Assembly: GCA_022450155.1 (NCBI GenBank)
Contig: JAKUQR010000002.1
Coordinates: forward strand, 89,287-153,286
Direction of reading: 5' to 3'
From: Gammaproteobacteria bacterium
GTDB lineage: Bacteria; Pseudomonadota; Gammaproteobacteria; Arenicellales; UBA868
Length of the DNA: 64,000 bases
In this document: positions 41,824-50,622 of the stretch, piece by piece
Position numbering within the stretch: the first letter of the stretch is position 1
How the letters are laid out: the number at the start of each line of letters is the position of its first letter
The notes under the pieces: model-generated
Database searches by the model: none
What the model saw: only the letters and a program-made list of their open reading frames with translations
Told to the model about the DNA's origin: nothing
Made by a program: the position numbers and the translations under genes

Positions 41824-42840
41824 CTAGTGATACGCTATCTGCGCTAAATCCTCTAGAGAGGAAACAAGTTCATGACGAGAAATTTCCTGCCCTATCAACA
41901 CGAGTCGGCCGATCTCTCCCTCACTCTGAAAACTTACGGTCTCCAAAGGATAGAGTATGTGTTGAACTGCTTGTATAACAGAAGGTGCCTCCTGACCTTC
42001 AAAGTGAATAATTCCTTTCAAGCGCAGTAGATTGCCCCTATAGCGCTCATGAAGTTGGTTCACCCATTTCTCGAACACCCGAAAGTCCATCGGGCCTTCC
42101 ATTGCCCTTGATACTTCAAATATCCCATCACCATGTGCAGGTTTGTGAACTTCCCCTGAAATTACTGGGAATTGTGTCGTTTTTGAATCTCCAAATCCCG
42201 GCAACAGCCTAGGATTCATCTCTCCATTCGACGAAAATATGATTGGTGCCGTTGAGTTAATATTTCGAATCCTTTCCTGCAGTGACTTATAATTTTCTGC
42301 CACATCCATTTTTGAGACGATCAGGCAATCTGCCAGTGCAGTTTGTTTGACCGAAACCGAAAAGTTCTCCAGGGTCTGGGCGCCAAGTACACCGTCAATG
42401 ACAGTTGATAATCCTGCAAACTGAAATCGACTAAACCGCAATGGGTCAGTCATCAGCGTTTGTATAATCGGGACTGGATCGGCAATTCCCGTTGTCTCAA
42501 TTACCAATCGTTCAAAAGCTGGAATCTCTGATCGAGTAGCCCTATCCAGCAGGGTGCGCATTGTATCGACAAGATCATTGCGCAACTGGCAACAGAGACA
42601 TCCATTAGGCAACAGAGCTAATTGCTCATCAGCCACCTCCAAAAGCAGGTGATCTAAGCCCATCTCCCCCAATTCATTCACAATAACAGCTGTATCTGAA
42701 AAAATACTTGACTTCAGAATTCGAGCAAGCAAGGTAGTTTTTCCACTGCCAAGAAACCCTGTAATTATCGATACTGGTATGGGATTCTCATCAATCAGGT
42801 AAGCGGAAACATCAGCAACGGAAGAAAAACCACCCTTCAT
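41824..42840 (-). CDS. CobW/COG0523 family GTPase, putative metallochaperone
   Basis: 338 residues. P-loop GFLGSGKTTLL (28-38), metal-binding CLCC (81-84), guanine-specificity SKMD (about 176), and a C-terminal CobW_C domain (about 240-330). The family hands Zn, Co or Fe to client enzymes in a GTP-dependent way. Its ATG overlaps the stop of the M20 amidohydrolase by 4 bases, so that metalloenzyme is the likely client. Confidence 0.87.
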   Translation of the reverse strand: MKGGFSSVADVSAYLIDENPIPVSIITGFLGSGKTTLLARILKSSIFSDTAVIVNELGEMGLDHLLLEVADEQLALLPNGCLCCQLRNDLVDTMRTLLDRATRSEIPAFERLVIETTGIADPVPIIQTLMTDPLRFSRFQFAGLSTVIDGVLGAQTLENFSVSVKQTALADCLIVSKMDVAENYKSLQERIRNINSTAPIIFSSNGEMNPRLLPGFGDSKTTQFPVISGEVHKPAHGDGIFEVSRAMEGPMDFRVFEKWVNQLHERYRGNLLRLKGIIHFEGQEAPSVIQAVQHILYPLETVSFQSEGEIGRLVLIGQEISRHELVSSLEDLAQIAYH

Positions 42841-44264
42841 TGGTTGGAGCGATTGTCGCCTGCTTCCTCAATCGTTAACGGTTCGTTCCACGTGTTATTC
42901 CAAAATGAATTGGGATCACACGTAAAAGTGTGGAATGCACCAACCAGTGGTGGACTAGGCTTTCCACTTCGACGTTGATTCAACTCATCACGAGCAGTCT
43001 TCACAACAGCTGGCTGAGTAACCAACTCCATCATAGCCAAAGCCAAAGCTTCCGATGCAACAAGAGCCGAGGGAATCTCTGCATCGCTTCCGGCACAGGC
43101 GGTTCGTGCCCAGTGGTGAAACGGCACTGCAGATGGTAGCGCCCAACTAATTCGACCTAATGGAATATGCCAACTCGCTTCCCCATCATCCTGACTAGAA
43201 GTGTCATATCCATCGTCGATGTAATCGATTCCTCGGTGCAGTTCAAACTCTTCACCTGGGGCACAAGCCGCTACTAGTTCCTGGAACCAGGTGATATGCT
43301 CATCAGTCCATTTTGGTGGACCGACGATCTCAAGCTGACGGAACAACAGCTTTCCAATCGTTTCGTTCGGCAGATAACTGCGTGTTGCTGTGAGAAACTG
43401 TTCACGACATCGCGTATTGTTTAATGAAGCCGCACCCTGGCAAATACGAACGACGTAGTGATACACCTCCTTAGCCCTTGCATAGTCGACATGCCTAACA
43501 TAGACCCACAATCGAGCCTCGTCGGGGCTGATATTTGGCATCAATCCGCCCGTTCGAACCGTATGTTCTACAGAACAGTCTGGGAACTGGTGTGCACGAA
43601 GCCTTTCAATTGACTGTACAGCTAGCTCAACCGAGTCCAGTGCATTCTGTGAACCTCCTCGACTCGAATGACCTGCCTCGCCGGAGTACACAAATTCCCC
43701 GCTAATTAATGATTGATTTGGTCTAACTTTCGCTGCTGTTTTGTAGCTACCGTGTGTTGCGAGAAGGACGTCTGTGCCATCAAAAACGCCTTCCCGTAGC
43801 ATGGCAACCTTACCCCACAACAACTCTTCTGCCGGACATCCAAAAAGAACAACCTCTCCATCAATTTTCAGTTTTGAAAGTACCTTTTTTACTGCAATGG
43901 CTGCTCCAGTTGTCCCTGCACCTATCCAGTTATGACCACAGCCATGACCAGCTTCTCTTTCAACAAAATCACGTAGAGGTAGGGATGAATTCGCAAGCCC
44001 AGGCAACGCATCATATTCAGCCAATAAACCTATAGTAGGTTTGCCTTTTCCGTACCGAGCAGTGAAGGCCGTCGGCAAACCTCCAACTGCATTTTCCACG
44101 ACAAACCCGCTACTTTCGCACCAATCTGCCAACAAACTCGAAGATTGTCTTTCCAACATGCCTATCTCTGCTAGAGACCACAGCTTGCGAGAAATTTCGA
44201 TCATTTCAATCCTGATCTCTTCCCAGGATTGACGGACGATTTCAGAAAGATCTTGTTTCATCAT
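42837..44264 (-). CDS. M20 amidohydrolase (AbgB-like)
   Basis: 475 residues. Metal ligands appear in GHGCGHNWIGAG and CPAEELLWGK; the dimerisation domain is inserted at about 190-300. Similar to AbgB (p-aminobenzoyl-glutamate hydrolase subunit B) and other N-acyl amino acid amidohydrolases, including indole-acetyl conjugates. Cytosolic, no signal peptide. Translationally coupled to CobW downstream. Upstream, the next gene on the same strand is the GFA-cysteine synthase chimera, 24 bases away. Confidence 0.83.
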   Translation of the reverse strand: MMKQDLSEIVRQSWEEIRIEMIEISRKLWSLAEIGMLERQSSSLLADWCESSGFVVENAVGGLPTAFTARYGKGKPTIGLLAEYDALPGLANSSLPLRDFVEREAGHGCGHNWIGAGTTGAAIAVKKVLSKLKIDGEVVLFGCPAEELLWGKVAMLREGVFDGTDVLLATHGSYKTAAKVRPNQSLISGEFVYSGEAGHSSRGGSQNALDSVELAVQSIERLRAHQFPDCSVEHTVRTGGLMPNISPDEARLWVYVRHVDYARAKEVYHYVVRICQGAASLNNTRCREQFLTATRSYLPNETIGKLLFRQLEIVGPPKWTDEHITWFQELVAACAPGEEFELHRGIDYIDDGYDTSSQDDGEASWHIPLGRISWALPSAVPFHHWARTACAGSDAEIPSALVASEALALAMMELVTQPAVVKTARDELNQRRSGKPSPPLVGAFHTFTCDPNSFWNNTWNEPLTIEEAGDNRSNQ

Positions 44265-44288
44265 GCCAGTAAAATCTCTGATATTCTG

Positions 44289-44954
44289 TCAGACATAAAT
44301 ATGGCCTCCGAGATACTTCAAGCCGCTATCACAGGCTATCGTAACTACTCTCTGGCCCGGCTTCATCTCTTTTGCTAGTTCTATTGCGCCAGCTACATTT
44401 AGTCCCGTTGAGGCGCCGCAAAATATTCCCTCCTCCTTTGCTAGCCTCCTACACATTGAAAATCCTTTCTCTTGGTCGACAGTACGAATTTCACTTAAAA
44501 CCGTACGATCTAGAAACGGCGGCTCAAAACCGACACCTACGCCTTCAACTTTATGTGCGCCTCCTTTGCCTGTTGTTAAGAACGGCGACTGGGCAGGTTC
44601 AAATGCTACCACGCTTACTTTTGAGCCTGACTTAGCCAGTCCTTGCCAAGTGCCCATAAGTGCACCGCCTGTTCCTACAGAAGCACAAAACAAGTCAATA
44701 TCGCAACCAAGTGTATTAGCTATTTCTTGGCCCATAGGCTCGTAACCAACCGTTACGTCAGGAGAGCCAAATTGGTCACGATAATATGCATTTGAGGTAT
44801 TACACAGTCTCAACGCTCTGTCTTTCATCCTCTCTATCAACTCAGGCTGGCAGTACCGGCAGTGGCAGGCACCGACTCTCTTGGGCGTTCCATGAGCCTC
44901 GAAGCGTACCGTGCCGCACAGGCATCCGCCCTGGTGAACTGTGTTGTCTTCCAT
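44289..44954 (-). CDS. chimeric ORF: GFA zinc-domain start fused to cysteine synthase C-terminal half
   Basis: 221 residues. Residues 1-36 are the N-terminus of a GFA protein (GGCLCGTVRFEAHG; ACHCRYCQ). From residue 37 the sequence becomes a PLP fold-type II enzyme such as cysteine synthase (PELIERMKDRALRL; YEPMGQEIANTLGCDID; ASVGTGGALMG; EEGIFCGASTGLNV). The catalytic PLP Lys and the N-terminal PLP domain are missing, and the GFA domain lacks its second Cys pair. This looks like an in-frame deletion fusion and is unlikely to keep either activity. Confidence 0.75.
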   Translation of the reverse strand: MEDNTVHQGGCLCGTVRFEAHGTPKRVGACHCRYCQPELIERMKDRALRLCNTSNAYYRDQFGSPDVTVGYEPMGQEIANTLGCDIDLFCASVGTGGALMGTWQGLAKSGSKVSVVAFEPAQSPFLTTGKGGAHKVEGVGVGFEPPFLDRTVLSEIRTVDQEKGFSMCRRLAKEEGIFCGASTGLNVAGAIELAKEMKPGQRVVTIACDSGLKYLGGHIYV

Positions 44955-45090
44955 ATCTATCTCTGGGGGCCTTTTTCAGCCCGTCTTCGGTTTCACTTCT
45001 TTTGAATTACACCATCGAACTCGCCGGAACTCGACCCCTGTGGGATGAAACTGCCAACCGGCGTTTCACACCCGTCAGCACAAAGTCTGT

Positions 45091-46248
45091 TCAGTCACAG
45101 ACCACCAGGTCGTGACCGAGGGTCGTCAACCGGTCGACACCGGTGTCGGTGATGAGCACTGGGTCACCCAGTGCTACTGCAAGTTCTGCATCCCAGTCAG
45201 CAAGGATGCCGTGCAGCATGAACGTCATGCCGGGCTTCAGGATATGAGTGTCGGTCAACTTGATGCGCAGGTTGTCAATCCACGTGGGCGGATAGCCGAT
45301 ACCGATGCCGTAGCCGCAGTGACGGGTTCGTCGGTCGATGCCGTTGACGAGATATACCCCGTGCATCGCCTCGGCGACATCGGCCGTCGCCACACCGGGC
45401 CCGGCGACCTCCAGACCGGCCTGAAGCGCTTCTCTGAGAATGCCGTGCAGGCGCTGCTGCACGGCGACCGGCGCACCAATAGCTGCAGAGCGGACACCGA
45501 CCGCGTGATAGCGCCGGAAACACGCCCCGATCTCGAGGTTCACCGGGTCGTGAGCCTTGAGCTCCCGGCGAAGCGCCGCGCCATGGGTCTGATGCAGTGT
45601 GCGGGGACCGGACTCGAGCGGCGGTGCCACAGCAGGAAACTCACCGCCGGCCGCGTAGATCGACTGCATCACTGCCCCGTGAACATCACACTCCCGGGTG
45701 CCCTCGTGCATCGCGGCAAACCCCGCACGCATCCCGATGTCGAACAACGTACCGGCCTCGCGCATGCAGGCGACTTCGGCCGGAGACTTCTCAAGGCGAA
45801 GGTCGGTCAGAAGCGCTGAGGCATCGACGATACTTGCCGCGGCGAGGTGTACCGCCAGGCGGGCATAAAACACCGGCAGCAAGCCATGGGTCTGCAACTC
45901 CATCCCGATCCGGCAGCCGGTAATGTCAACGAATTCGCGTACGATAGCGGCAGTGAATTCGGTCGGGTCGTTGCGGTGGTCGTCGTACCAGACGCGGATG
46001 TCTTCGGCAACCGAAGTTTCACGAATAATGTGTGCATCCACTTCCCGGCAGAGGTAAACAACCCGTGGATCGTCGCGCGAGACGACCAGAACCTGGTAGT
46101 AGCTGTAGCCGATCTGGTCATAACCTGTGAGATAGAACATCTGGTCCTGGCCGAAGACCAGCACCACGTCCAGATTCTGATCGGCCATTTGTTCGCGGAC
46201 CCTGGCAAGCCGCGCGTCGAATTCTTGTCGATCAAATGCCAGGCTCAT
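45091..46248 (-). CDS. M24-fold (creatinase/prolidase-like) protein, second of a pair
   Basis: 385 residues. N-terminal creatinase_N domain (about 1-130; QDQMFYLTGYDQIGYSYYQ) and C-terminal pita-bread domain. The metal ligands of prolidases are altered: the usual DxG motif reads LEIGACFRRYHAVG, and the EPG motif is absent (GMTFMLHGIL). This points to a metal-independent hydrolase like creatinase, or another C-N hydrolase. GC-rich. Its start abuts the stop of the upstream paralogue with no gap. Confidence 0.75.
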   Translation of the reverse strand: MSLAFDRQEFDARLARVREQMADQNLDVVLVFGQDQMFYLTGYDQIGYSYYQVLVVSRDDPRVVYLCREVDAHIIRETSVAEDIRVWYDDHRNDPTEFTAAIVREFVDITGCRIGMELQTHGLLPVFYARLAVHLAAASIVDASALLTDLRLEKSPAEVACMREAGTLFDIGMRAGFAAMHEGTRECDVHGAVMQSIYAAGGEFPAVAPPLESGPRTLHQTHGAALRRELKAHDPVNLEIGACFRRYHAVGVRSAAIGAPVAVQQRLHGILREALQAGLEVAGPGVATADVAEAMHGVYLVNGIDRRTRHCGYGIGIGYPPTWIDNLRIKLTDTHILKPGMTFMLHGILADWDAELAVALGDPVLITDTGVDRLTTLGHDLVVCD

Positions 46249-47415
46249 CTAAACGACCTCCAGCGGCACATCGCCGCCGCCGACCAGTTGCTCCAAACCC
46301 TCGCCGGTGAGGGTCCAGGTGCCGCCCTGGATGATGCCGATGTCCTCGTGATCCAGTTGCAGGTAGGCGTGAAGCACGAACACCATCCCGGGCACCAGGG
46401 TCTCATCGAAGCCGCGGCTGATCTGCAGAGTCTCGAGCCACACCGGGGGATACGCCAGGCCGATCCCGTAACCGAAGCGCATGTTGGCGTAAGCCTCGAG
46501 CCCGGCGGCGCGAACCGGCACCAAAGAGGCGACCTCGACATCGGCCACCCGAGCGCCCGGCCGGCAGGCGCCGATTCCGGCCGCAAGTGACGCCCGGGCC
46601 ACCTCGTAAAGCTCGGCTGCCCTGGCACCCGGGGTCCCGCAGGCCATGGTGTGCACGGCGGTGGCATGGTAGCGGTGCGAGACCCCGGCAAACTCGAAGT
46701 GCGCAAGATCGCCGGTCTCGATGACCCGCGCCCTCGGTGTGGCGTGGCCCCCGGGGGTACGGGGACCACTGGAGATCTCGGTGGGAATAGCCCAGTAGTC
46801 GCTGCCCGATCTGCGCATCGCGTCTTCGAGCGCAGCGGCCACTTCGATCTCGGTTGTTCCCGCCCGCAGAGCATCCCGGGCCACCGCCAGCCCCTGATTG
46901 GCATAGCCCGCGGCCTCGCGTACATAAGCCATCTCGGTCTCGGACTTGATAATCCTGAGATCGCCGAGCACCCGGGTCGCGTCGGCGATCTCACCCGGTG
47001 CCAGCGCTGCGCTCAGTTCGGCGTAAAGCGCAGCGTTCAGAGTGTAAGACGAAAGCTCCATTGCGATCCGGCCACCGGTCCAGCCTTTCTCACGGGCGAC
47101 AGCGGCCACGAGGCTGGCAAAGTCATCGGCGAATAGTTGATAACTGCGAAGGTCCGAAACCCAGCTGGTCTCGGTGGCGAGCCGGGTGTCGACATTACGC
47201 ACGATGAGGGTGGGTTCGTCGTCGCCGCCGACCGAGAACACCAGGGCCTGCGGGCTGTTGACCCCCACCCAAGCGTCATAGCCCGCAAGGTAATAGTGGG
47301 TCTCGGGCGCCACCGAGATGCACACCTCGAAACCCGCTTCTCCGAGTTTCTCCCGGGCTCTTGCGAGACGCCCCTGGTGTTCCGCACGACTGAATGCGGC
47401 ATAGGTCGGTGACAT
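46249..47415 (-). CDS. M24-fold (creatinase/prolidase-like) protein, first of a pair
   Basis: 388 residues, same architecture as its downstream neighbour (ETHYYLAGYDAWVGVNSPQ; LKPGM-like GMVFVLHAYLQ). Again the dinuclear metal site is not conserved (AHFEFAGVSHRYHATAV in place of D-x-G). The two probably form a heteromer or act on successive substrates such as creatine/creatinine or related guanidino or ureido acids; substrate is inferred. A decayed copy of its first 45 codons lies at 48230-48363, evidence of a tandem duplication. Confidence 0.77.
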   Translation of the reverse strand: MSPTYAAFSRAEHQGRLARAREKLGEAGFEVCISVAPETHYYLAGYDAWVGVNSPQALVFSVGGDDEPTLIVRNVDTRLATETSWVSDLRSYQLFADDFASLVAAVAREKGWTGGRIAMELSSYTLNAALYAELSAALAPGEIADATRVLGDLRIIKSETEMAYVREAAGYANQGLAVARDALRAGTTEIEVAAALEDAMRRSGSDYWAIPTEISSGPRTPGGHATPRARVIETGDLAHFEFAGVSHRYHATAVHTMACGTPGARAAELYEVARASLAAGIGACRPGARVADVEVASLVPVRAAGLEAYANMRFGYGIGLAYPPVWLETLQISRGFDETLVPGMVFVLHAYLQLDHEDIGIIQGGTWTLTGEGLEQLVGGGDVPLEVV

Positions 47416-47596
47416 AGCGGCGGGTCCCCTTGGCGTTAGGTCAGGACAGCGGCCTGCACGGGCAGGCGTTTTACACCCGCTATCTTACGCTTCTGCCTTG
47501 AGTGGGTTAAGAGGACGGGCACCCAACCACAGCGTGAGAGTGTTCACCGGCCGACCCGGTCAGACTTTCATTCGGGGGCCTACCTATGACGCTCTG

Positions 47597-48196
47597 TTAA
47601 TCCTTTGCAAAAGGGCAGTGCGGGCGTTCAAAAAGGCGTTCGAGATAGGCCTGAAGTCCACTCAAGCTATCTAACAGTCCCTGGCGGCGTCCCCAGTTCA
47701 CAGTCCAGCCGACGATGATGTCGGTGACCGTGAAGCGGTTTTCAACCAGGAAGTCCTGACACAAAAGCACATCGTTCAACACTGATGCGGCGCGCCCGAA
47801 CATCATGGCATTCTGCTCGAACCCTGCCTCAATCCGCTGCTCTTCGGGCAGGACAAACTTGTTCACCGCCGTATTCCAAAGCCATGCTTCCATTTCTGTC
47901 AGTGCAAAGGATGTCCACTGATCATGCTGGCCGCGCGCCCAACTGCCAGGTTTGGCAATTAAGTCAATGTCTGGCGCATGATCCGCAAGATAGGTACAAA
48001 TCGCAGCTGACTCGAAAAGCACTTTGCCGTCTACGATCGCGACAGGTAGTTTGCCGACCGGGTATACCGCTTTGACCTCATCACTTATAGCAAGATCCGA
48101 TCTCCCCAGAGAATTAAAGGAGATCCCGGCTTCCAGAAGCGTCCAGCGACAACGAGCAGAGCGTGAAGTTCCGGACTCATACAATGTTACGTCCAC
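47597..48196 (-). CDS. glutathione S-transferase family protein
   Basis: 199 residues. Thioredoxin-fold half (MDVTLYESGTSRSARCRW; VGKLPVAIVDG with cis-Pro; FESAAICTYLAD for glutathione gamma-glutamyl binding) and an all-helical half with the N-capping box FTVTDIIVGW. The active-site Ser is probably in SGTSRSA. General glutathione transfer or isomerase role; substrate unknown. Start ATG 48196. Confidence 0.85.
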   Translation of the reverse strand: MDVTLYESGTSRSARCRWTLLEAGISFNSLGRSDLAISDEVKAVYPVGKLPVAIVDGKVLFESAAICTYLADHAPDIDLIAKPGSWARGQHDQWTSFALTEMEAWLWNTAVNKFVLPEEQRIEAGFEQNAMMFGRAASVLNDVLLCQDFLVENRFTVTDIIVGWTVNWGRRQGLLDSLSGLQAYLERLFERPHCPFAKD

Positions 48197-48229
48197 AATA
48201 TTCCTTCCTGGTGATCGTTGCGACTACTC

Positions 48230-48363
48230 TTAACTCTTATGATAGTCGCTCTCCGGCGCCTCCGAGTCACGATACTCGAAGCCCACTTCCTTGAAATTTT
48301 CTGAGCTCTGGTGAGGCCCGCCTAGAGTTTCGCACCGTTGAATGCGGCGTAGGTGGGTGACAT
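48230..48363 (-). pseudogene. decayed copy of creatinase-like gene start
   Basis: Reading from ATG 48363 gives MSPTYAAFNGAKL and a stop; the intact gene at 47415 starts MSPTYAAFSRAEH. In the next frame the sequence continues ENFKEVGFEYRDSEAPESDYH, which lines up with EKLGEAGFEVCISVAPETHYY of the intact gene. So this is a frameshifted duplicate of about 45 codons. It is fused to a PhyH fragment upstream. Confidence 0.6.
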
Positions 48364-48665
48364 GAGTGTCCGGTCCGATCAGGCTTTCGACCATGTCAAG
48401 CAGTCTCGAATCATTGATCAGCATACGGAAGATCGGGTGTTGCAAATGCGCTGTGCGAATCTGGTAGACCTGAAAGTCTTCGTCACGATCCGATCCAGAC
48501 TGAACGTTCTCAAGAGCCTGATCCTGCTTCAGACGGTCGATCGTTTCCATGTAACAGACTCGAAGGCGATCCACCTCGGCCGTGTCGAGGAAGCCGTCCG
48601 CAAGGACAAAGCCATTCTCAAAAAAGCATCGATCTGTTCTTGGTCGAGTCTCAACGGTTTACCTT
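48364..48665 (-). pseudogene. phytanoyl-CoA dioxygenase (PhyH) family, N-terminal fragment
   Basis: The minus strand encodes LRLDQEQIDAF, and after a one-base frame change in an A/T run near 48620, FENGFVLADGFLDTAEV, then DRLRVCYMETIDRLKQD and LESLIGPDT-like MVESLIGPDT. This is the usual N-terminal part of PhyH enzymes. The iron-binding core is missing, replaced by the creatinase fragment. It is inactive as written. Confidence 0.55.
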
Positions 48666-48837
48666 GGGGATTTGGTTCGAGGTTTCAGAAAACGAAGAAT
48701 AAACAGCAAGTTTTCCGGGCACAACCAGCCACTAGGGGGCAAGACCCGATCCCACACCTGATTCGATAACGTTCCTGGGCCAGCGATCTTCGATGATTAA
48801 AAGTCAGTGACTGAAGATCCTGGCGCGCTGCGGCAGG

Positions 48838-49758
48838 CTACACAGCAGTCAGCCAGTGCTCGTACTGGGGAAGTCGCCCGCGGGTCACCGCATCGTAGAT
48901 GTCGAAGACGGCTCTCGTTTTCGATCCGACCTCGCCGTCACCGATGGGGTAGCCGTCGATGTTTACGATCGGCATGACTTCGTAACCAGAACCACACAGA
49001 AAGACCTCTTCGCAGAGATAGAGCTCTGTGCGGTCGATCTCACGCTGCTGAACCTCGACACCCAGTTCTGATTCACACAGCTCAATCAGCGTGGCGCGGG
49101 TGACACTCTCAAGGATGCTGCCGGTGATCGTCGGCGTGATCACGACGCCGTCACGCACAGCCATCAGGCAGGCACCGGCACTCTCGGCCACTTTTCCTGA
49201 ACCCGTCAGCAGGATCGCTTCGTCGTAGCCGTCGGTGCGGGCCTGGATGGTGGCGAGACGCCCGTTCTGATAATTGGCTGAACATTTGATCCTTGGCGGC
49301 ATGCTGGAATCTTCGATCCGGTGCCAGGAACTGACCTGGGCCCGGGCGGCTTTATCGCTCAGTGATTTGTCATGGCGACCAACCGCCAGGCAGCCCAGTG
49401 CAATCGGTGCCGTGGCGTCTAGAAAGCCCTCGCTGAGAACATAGGCCGAGAGCCGGATGTGGGTATCTTCGTGCAGCTCATTGGCCTTGATGACGTCCGT
49501 CACGACTTCAGTCAGGTGACTCACAGACCAGTCCTGCTCGAAGCGCATAATCCGCATGCTGTCCTGCAGGCGCAGCAGGTGTTCGGGCAAGCGGAAGACA
49601 GTGAGCCGGCCCTCGTCCCCGAGATAGGCGCAGATGCCTTCGAACACCGTGGCACCGTACTTGACTGCACCACTCAAGACATGCACGGTCGCCTCGCGTT
49701 CCGGCACGATCCGGCCGTTGAAGTAGATCTTGGATCCAGTGGCCGCAAATTCAACCAT
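48838..49758 (-). CDS. ilvE: branched-chain amino acid aminotransferase
   Basis: 306 residues from ATG 49758, with AGGAGG seven bases upstream; the open frame extends further but without a site. Class IV PLP fold: YFNGRIVPEREATVHVLSGAVKYG (here in two parts, YFNGRIVPE and HVLSGAVKYGATVFEG), PLP Lys in PPRIKCSANYQNG, and VTRATLIELCE. Reversibly transaminates Leu, Ile and Val. A solitary copy in accessory DNA suggests a catabolic or specialised role. Divergent from the luciferase-like fragment. Confidence 0.87.
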   Translation of the reverse strand: MVEFAATGSKIYFNGRIVPEREATVHVLSGAVKYGATVFEGICAYLGDEGRLTVFRLPEHLLRLQDSMRIMRFEQDWSVSHLTEVVTDVIKANELHEDTHIRLSAYVLSEGFLDATAPIALGCLAVGRHDKSLSDKAARAQVSSWHRIEDSSMPPRIKCSANYQNGRLATIQARTDGYDEAILLTGSGKVAESAGACLMAVRDGVVITPTITGSILESVTRATLIELCESELGVEVQQREIDRTELYLCEEVFLCGSGYEVMPIVNIDGYPIGDGEVGSKTRAVFDIYDAVTRGRLPQYEHWLTAV

Positions 49759-50013
49759 CGGTTCTGTCCTCCTGGGTTCACCAGCAAACTGTTGGGTTTT
49801 ATCTCTACAGACGCCAGGGGCAGTGTGCAATTGTCGACTCCGGCGTGCGCGAAGAATAAACCCCTGTCACGTTTTGTACAATTGCCGGGGATGATTCCGT
49901 CCTCCTACGCCGCACTGCCCTTTCCTGCGATTGCGTTCGAGACGCGGCCTGGGACTTCACCATCCCAGCCGGAATAGTCCCCCATCCCGGCGGTTAAAGA
50001 AGGAGACCTTCAA

Positions 50014-50415
50014 GTGACGCAAACCCATACCAGCCGAAGCTTGAAGGTGGGGCTCATGTTGCCCCAGACCGATGGCATGCGCGGCGCTGGCGTGCGCGGC
50101 TGGTCCGAGGTCAGCGCTATGGAGAGACTTCGCCGAAGACATCGGCTTCGACTCACTGTGGGTGGTCGATCACCTGCTCTACAGACTGGAAGGAGAAGAG
50201 CAGCCCAGGGGCGTCTGGGAGTCGTGGCCATTTCTCTCTGCTCTGGCGGCCATTACCCGACGGGTGGAACTGGGAACCCTGGTGCTCGCGATGGGCTGGC
50301 GGAATCCTGCCCTGCTGGCGAAGATGGCGGACACGGTGGACGAGATCAGCGCGGGCCGGCTGATCCTGGGCCTGGGTTCTGGCTATCACCAGCTGGAATA
50401 CGACTTCTCTGGCTT
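50014..50415 (+). pseudogene. luciferase-like (LLM) flavin monooxygenase, N-terminal fragment
   Basis: GTG 50014 with AAGGAG upstream begins SRSLKVGLMLPQTDG, typical of F420/FMN-dependent LLM enzymes. At 50128 one extra base shifts the frame; the correct sequence continues FAEDIGFDSLWVVDHLLY, RVELGTLVLAMGWRNPALLA and ISAGRLILGLGSGYH. Similarity ends near 50410, where a minus-strand cytidylyltransferase fragment begins. The gene has thus a frameshift and a 3' truncation of more than half. Confidence 0.65.
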
Positions 50416-50622
50416 TCTGGAAGAAGTTGGTGTGACCGTAATGAAAAAGGTCGGCAACGGCGTCTACATAGGGGAGACCCTCGAGATCAAAGACTTTCAA
50501 ATAGCCGGTGTGCAACGACGATACATAACGACTGCCCAGGGACATCGTCTTCTTGTGGTCAGGTGGAATAAAACTATGATCGGTCATCTCCAGGACATCC
50601 GATTCAAATGTACCGGTTATTT
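50410..50622 (-). pseudogene. cytidylyltransferase-domain fragment downstream of LicD-like gene
   Basis: The minus strand encodes YVDAVADLFHYGHTNFFQKAREV, noted by its motif DLFHYGHTNFFQKA, the nucleotide-binding start of choline/ethanolamine-phosphate cytidylyltransferases. It stays open upstream and would join the LicD-like protein in frame if one base were added near 50622. So both were probably one two-domain protein. It is cut off at 50410 by the LLM fragment. Confidence 0.5.

Noticed and set aside
45112..47136. Plus-strand ORFs across the creatinase-like pair
   Set aside because: Shadows of the GC-rich minus-strand genes; no motifs or ribosome-binding sites.
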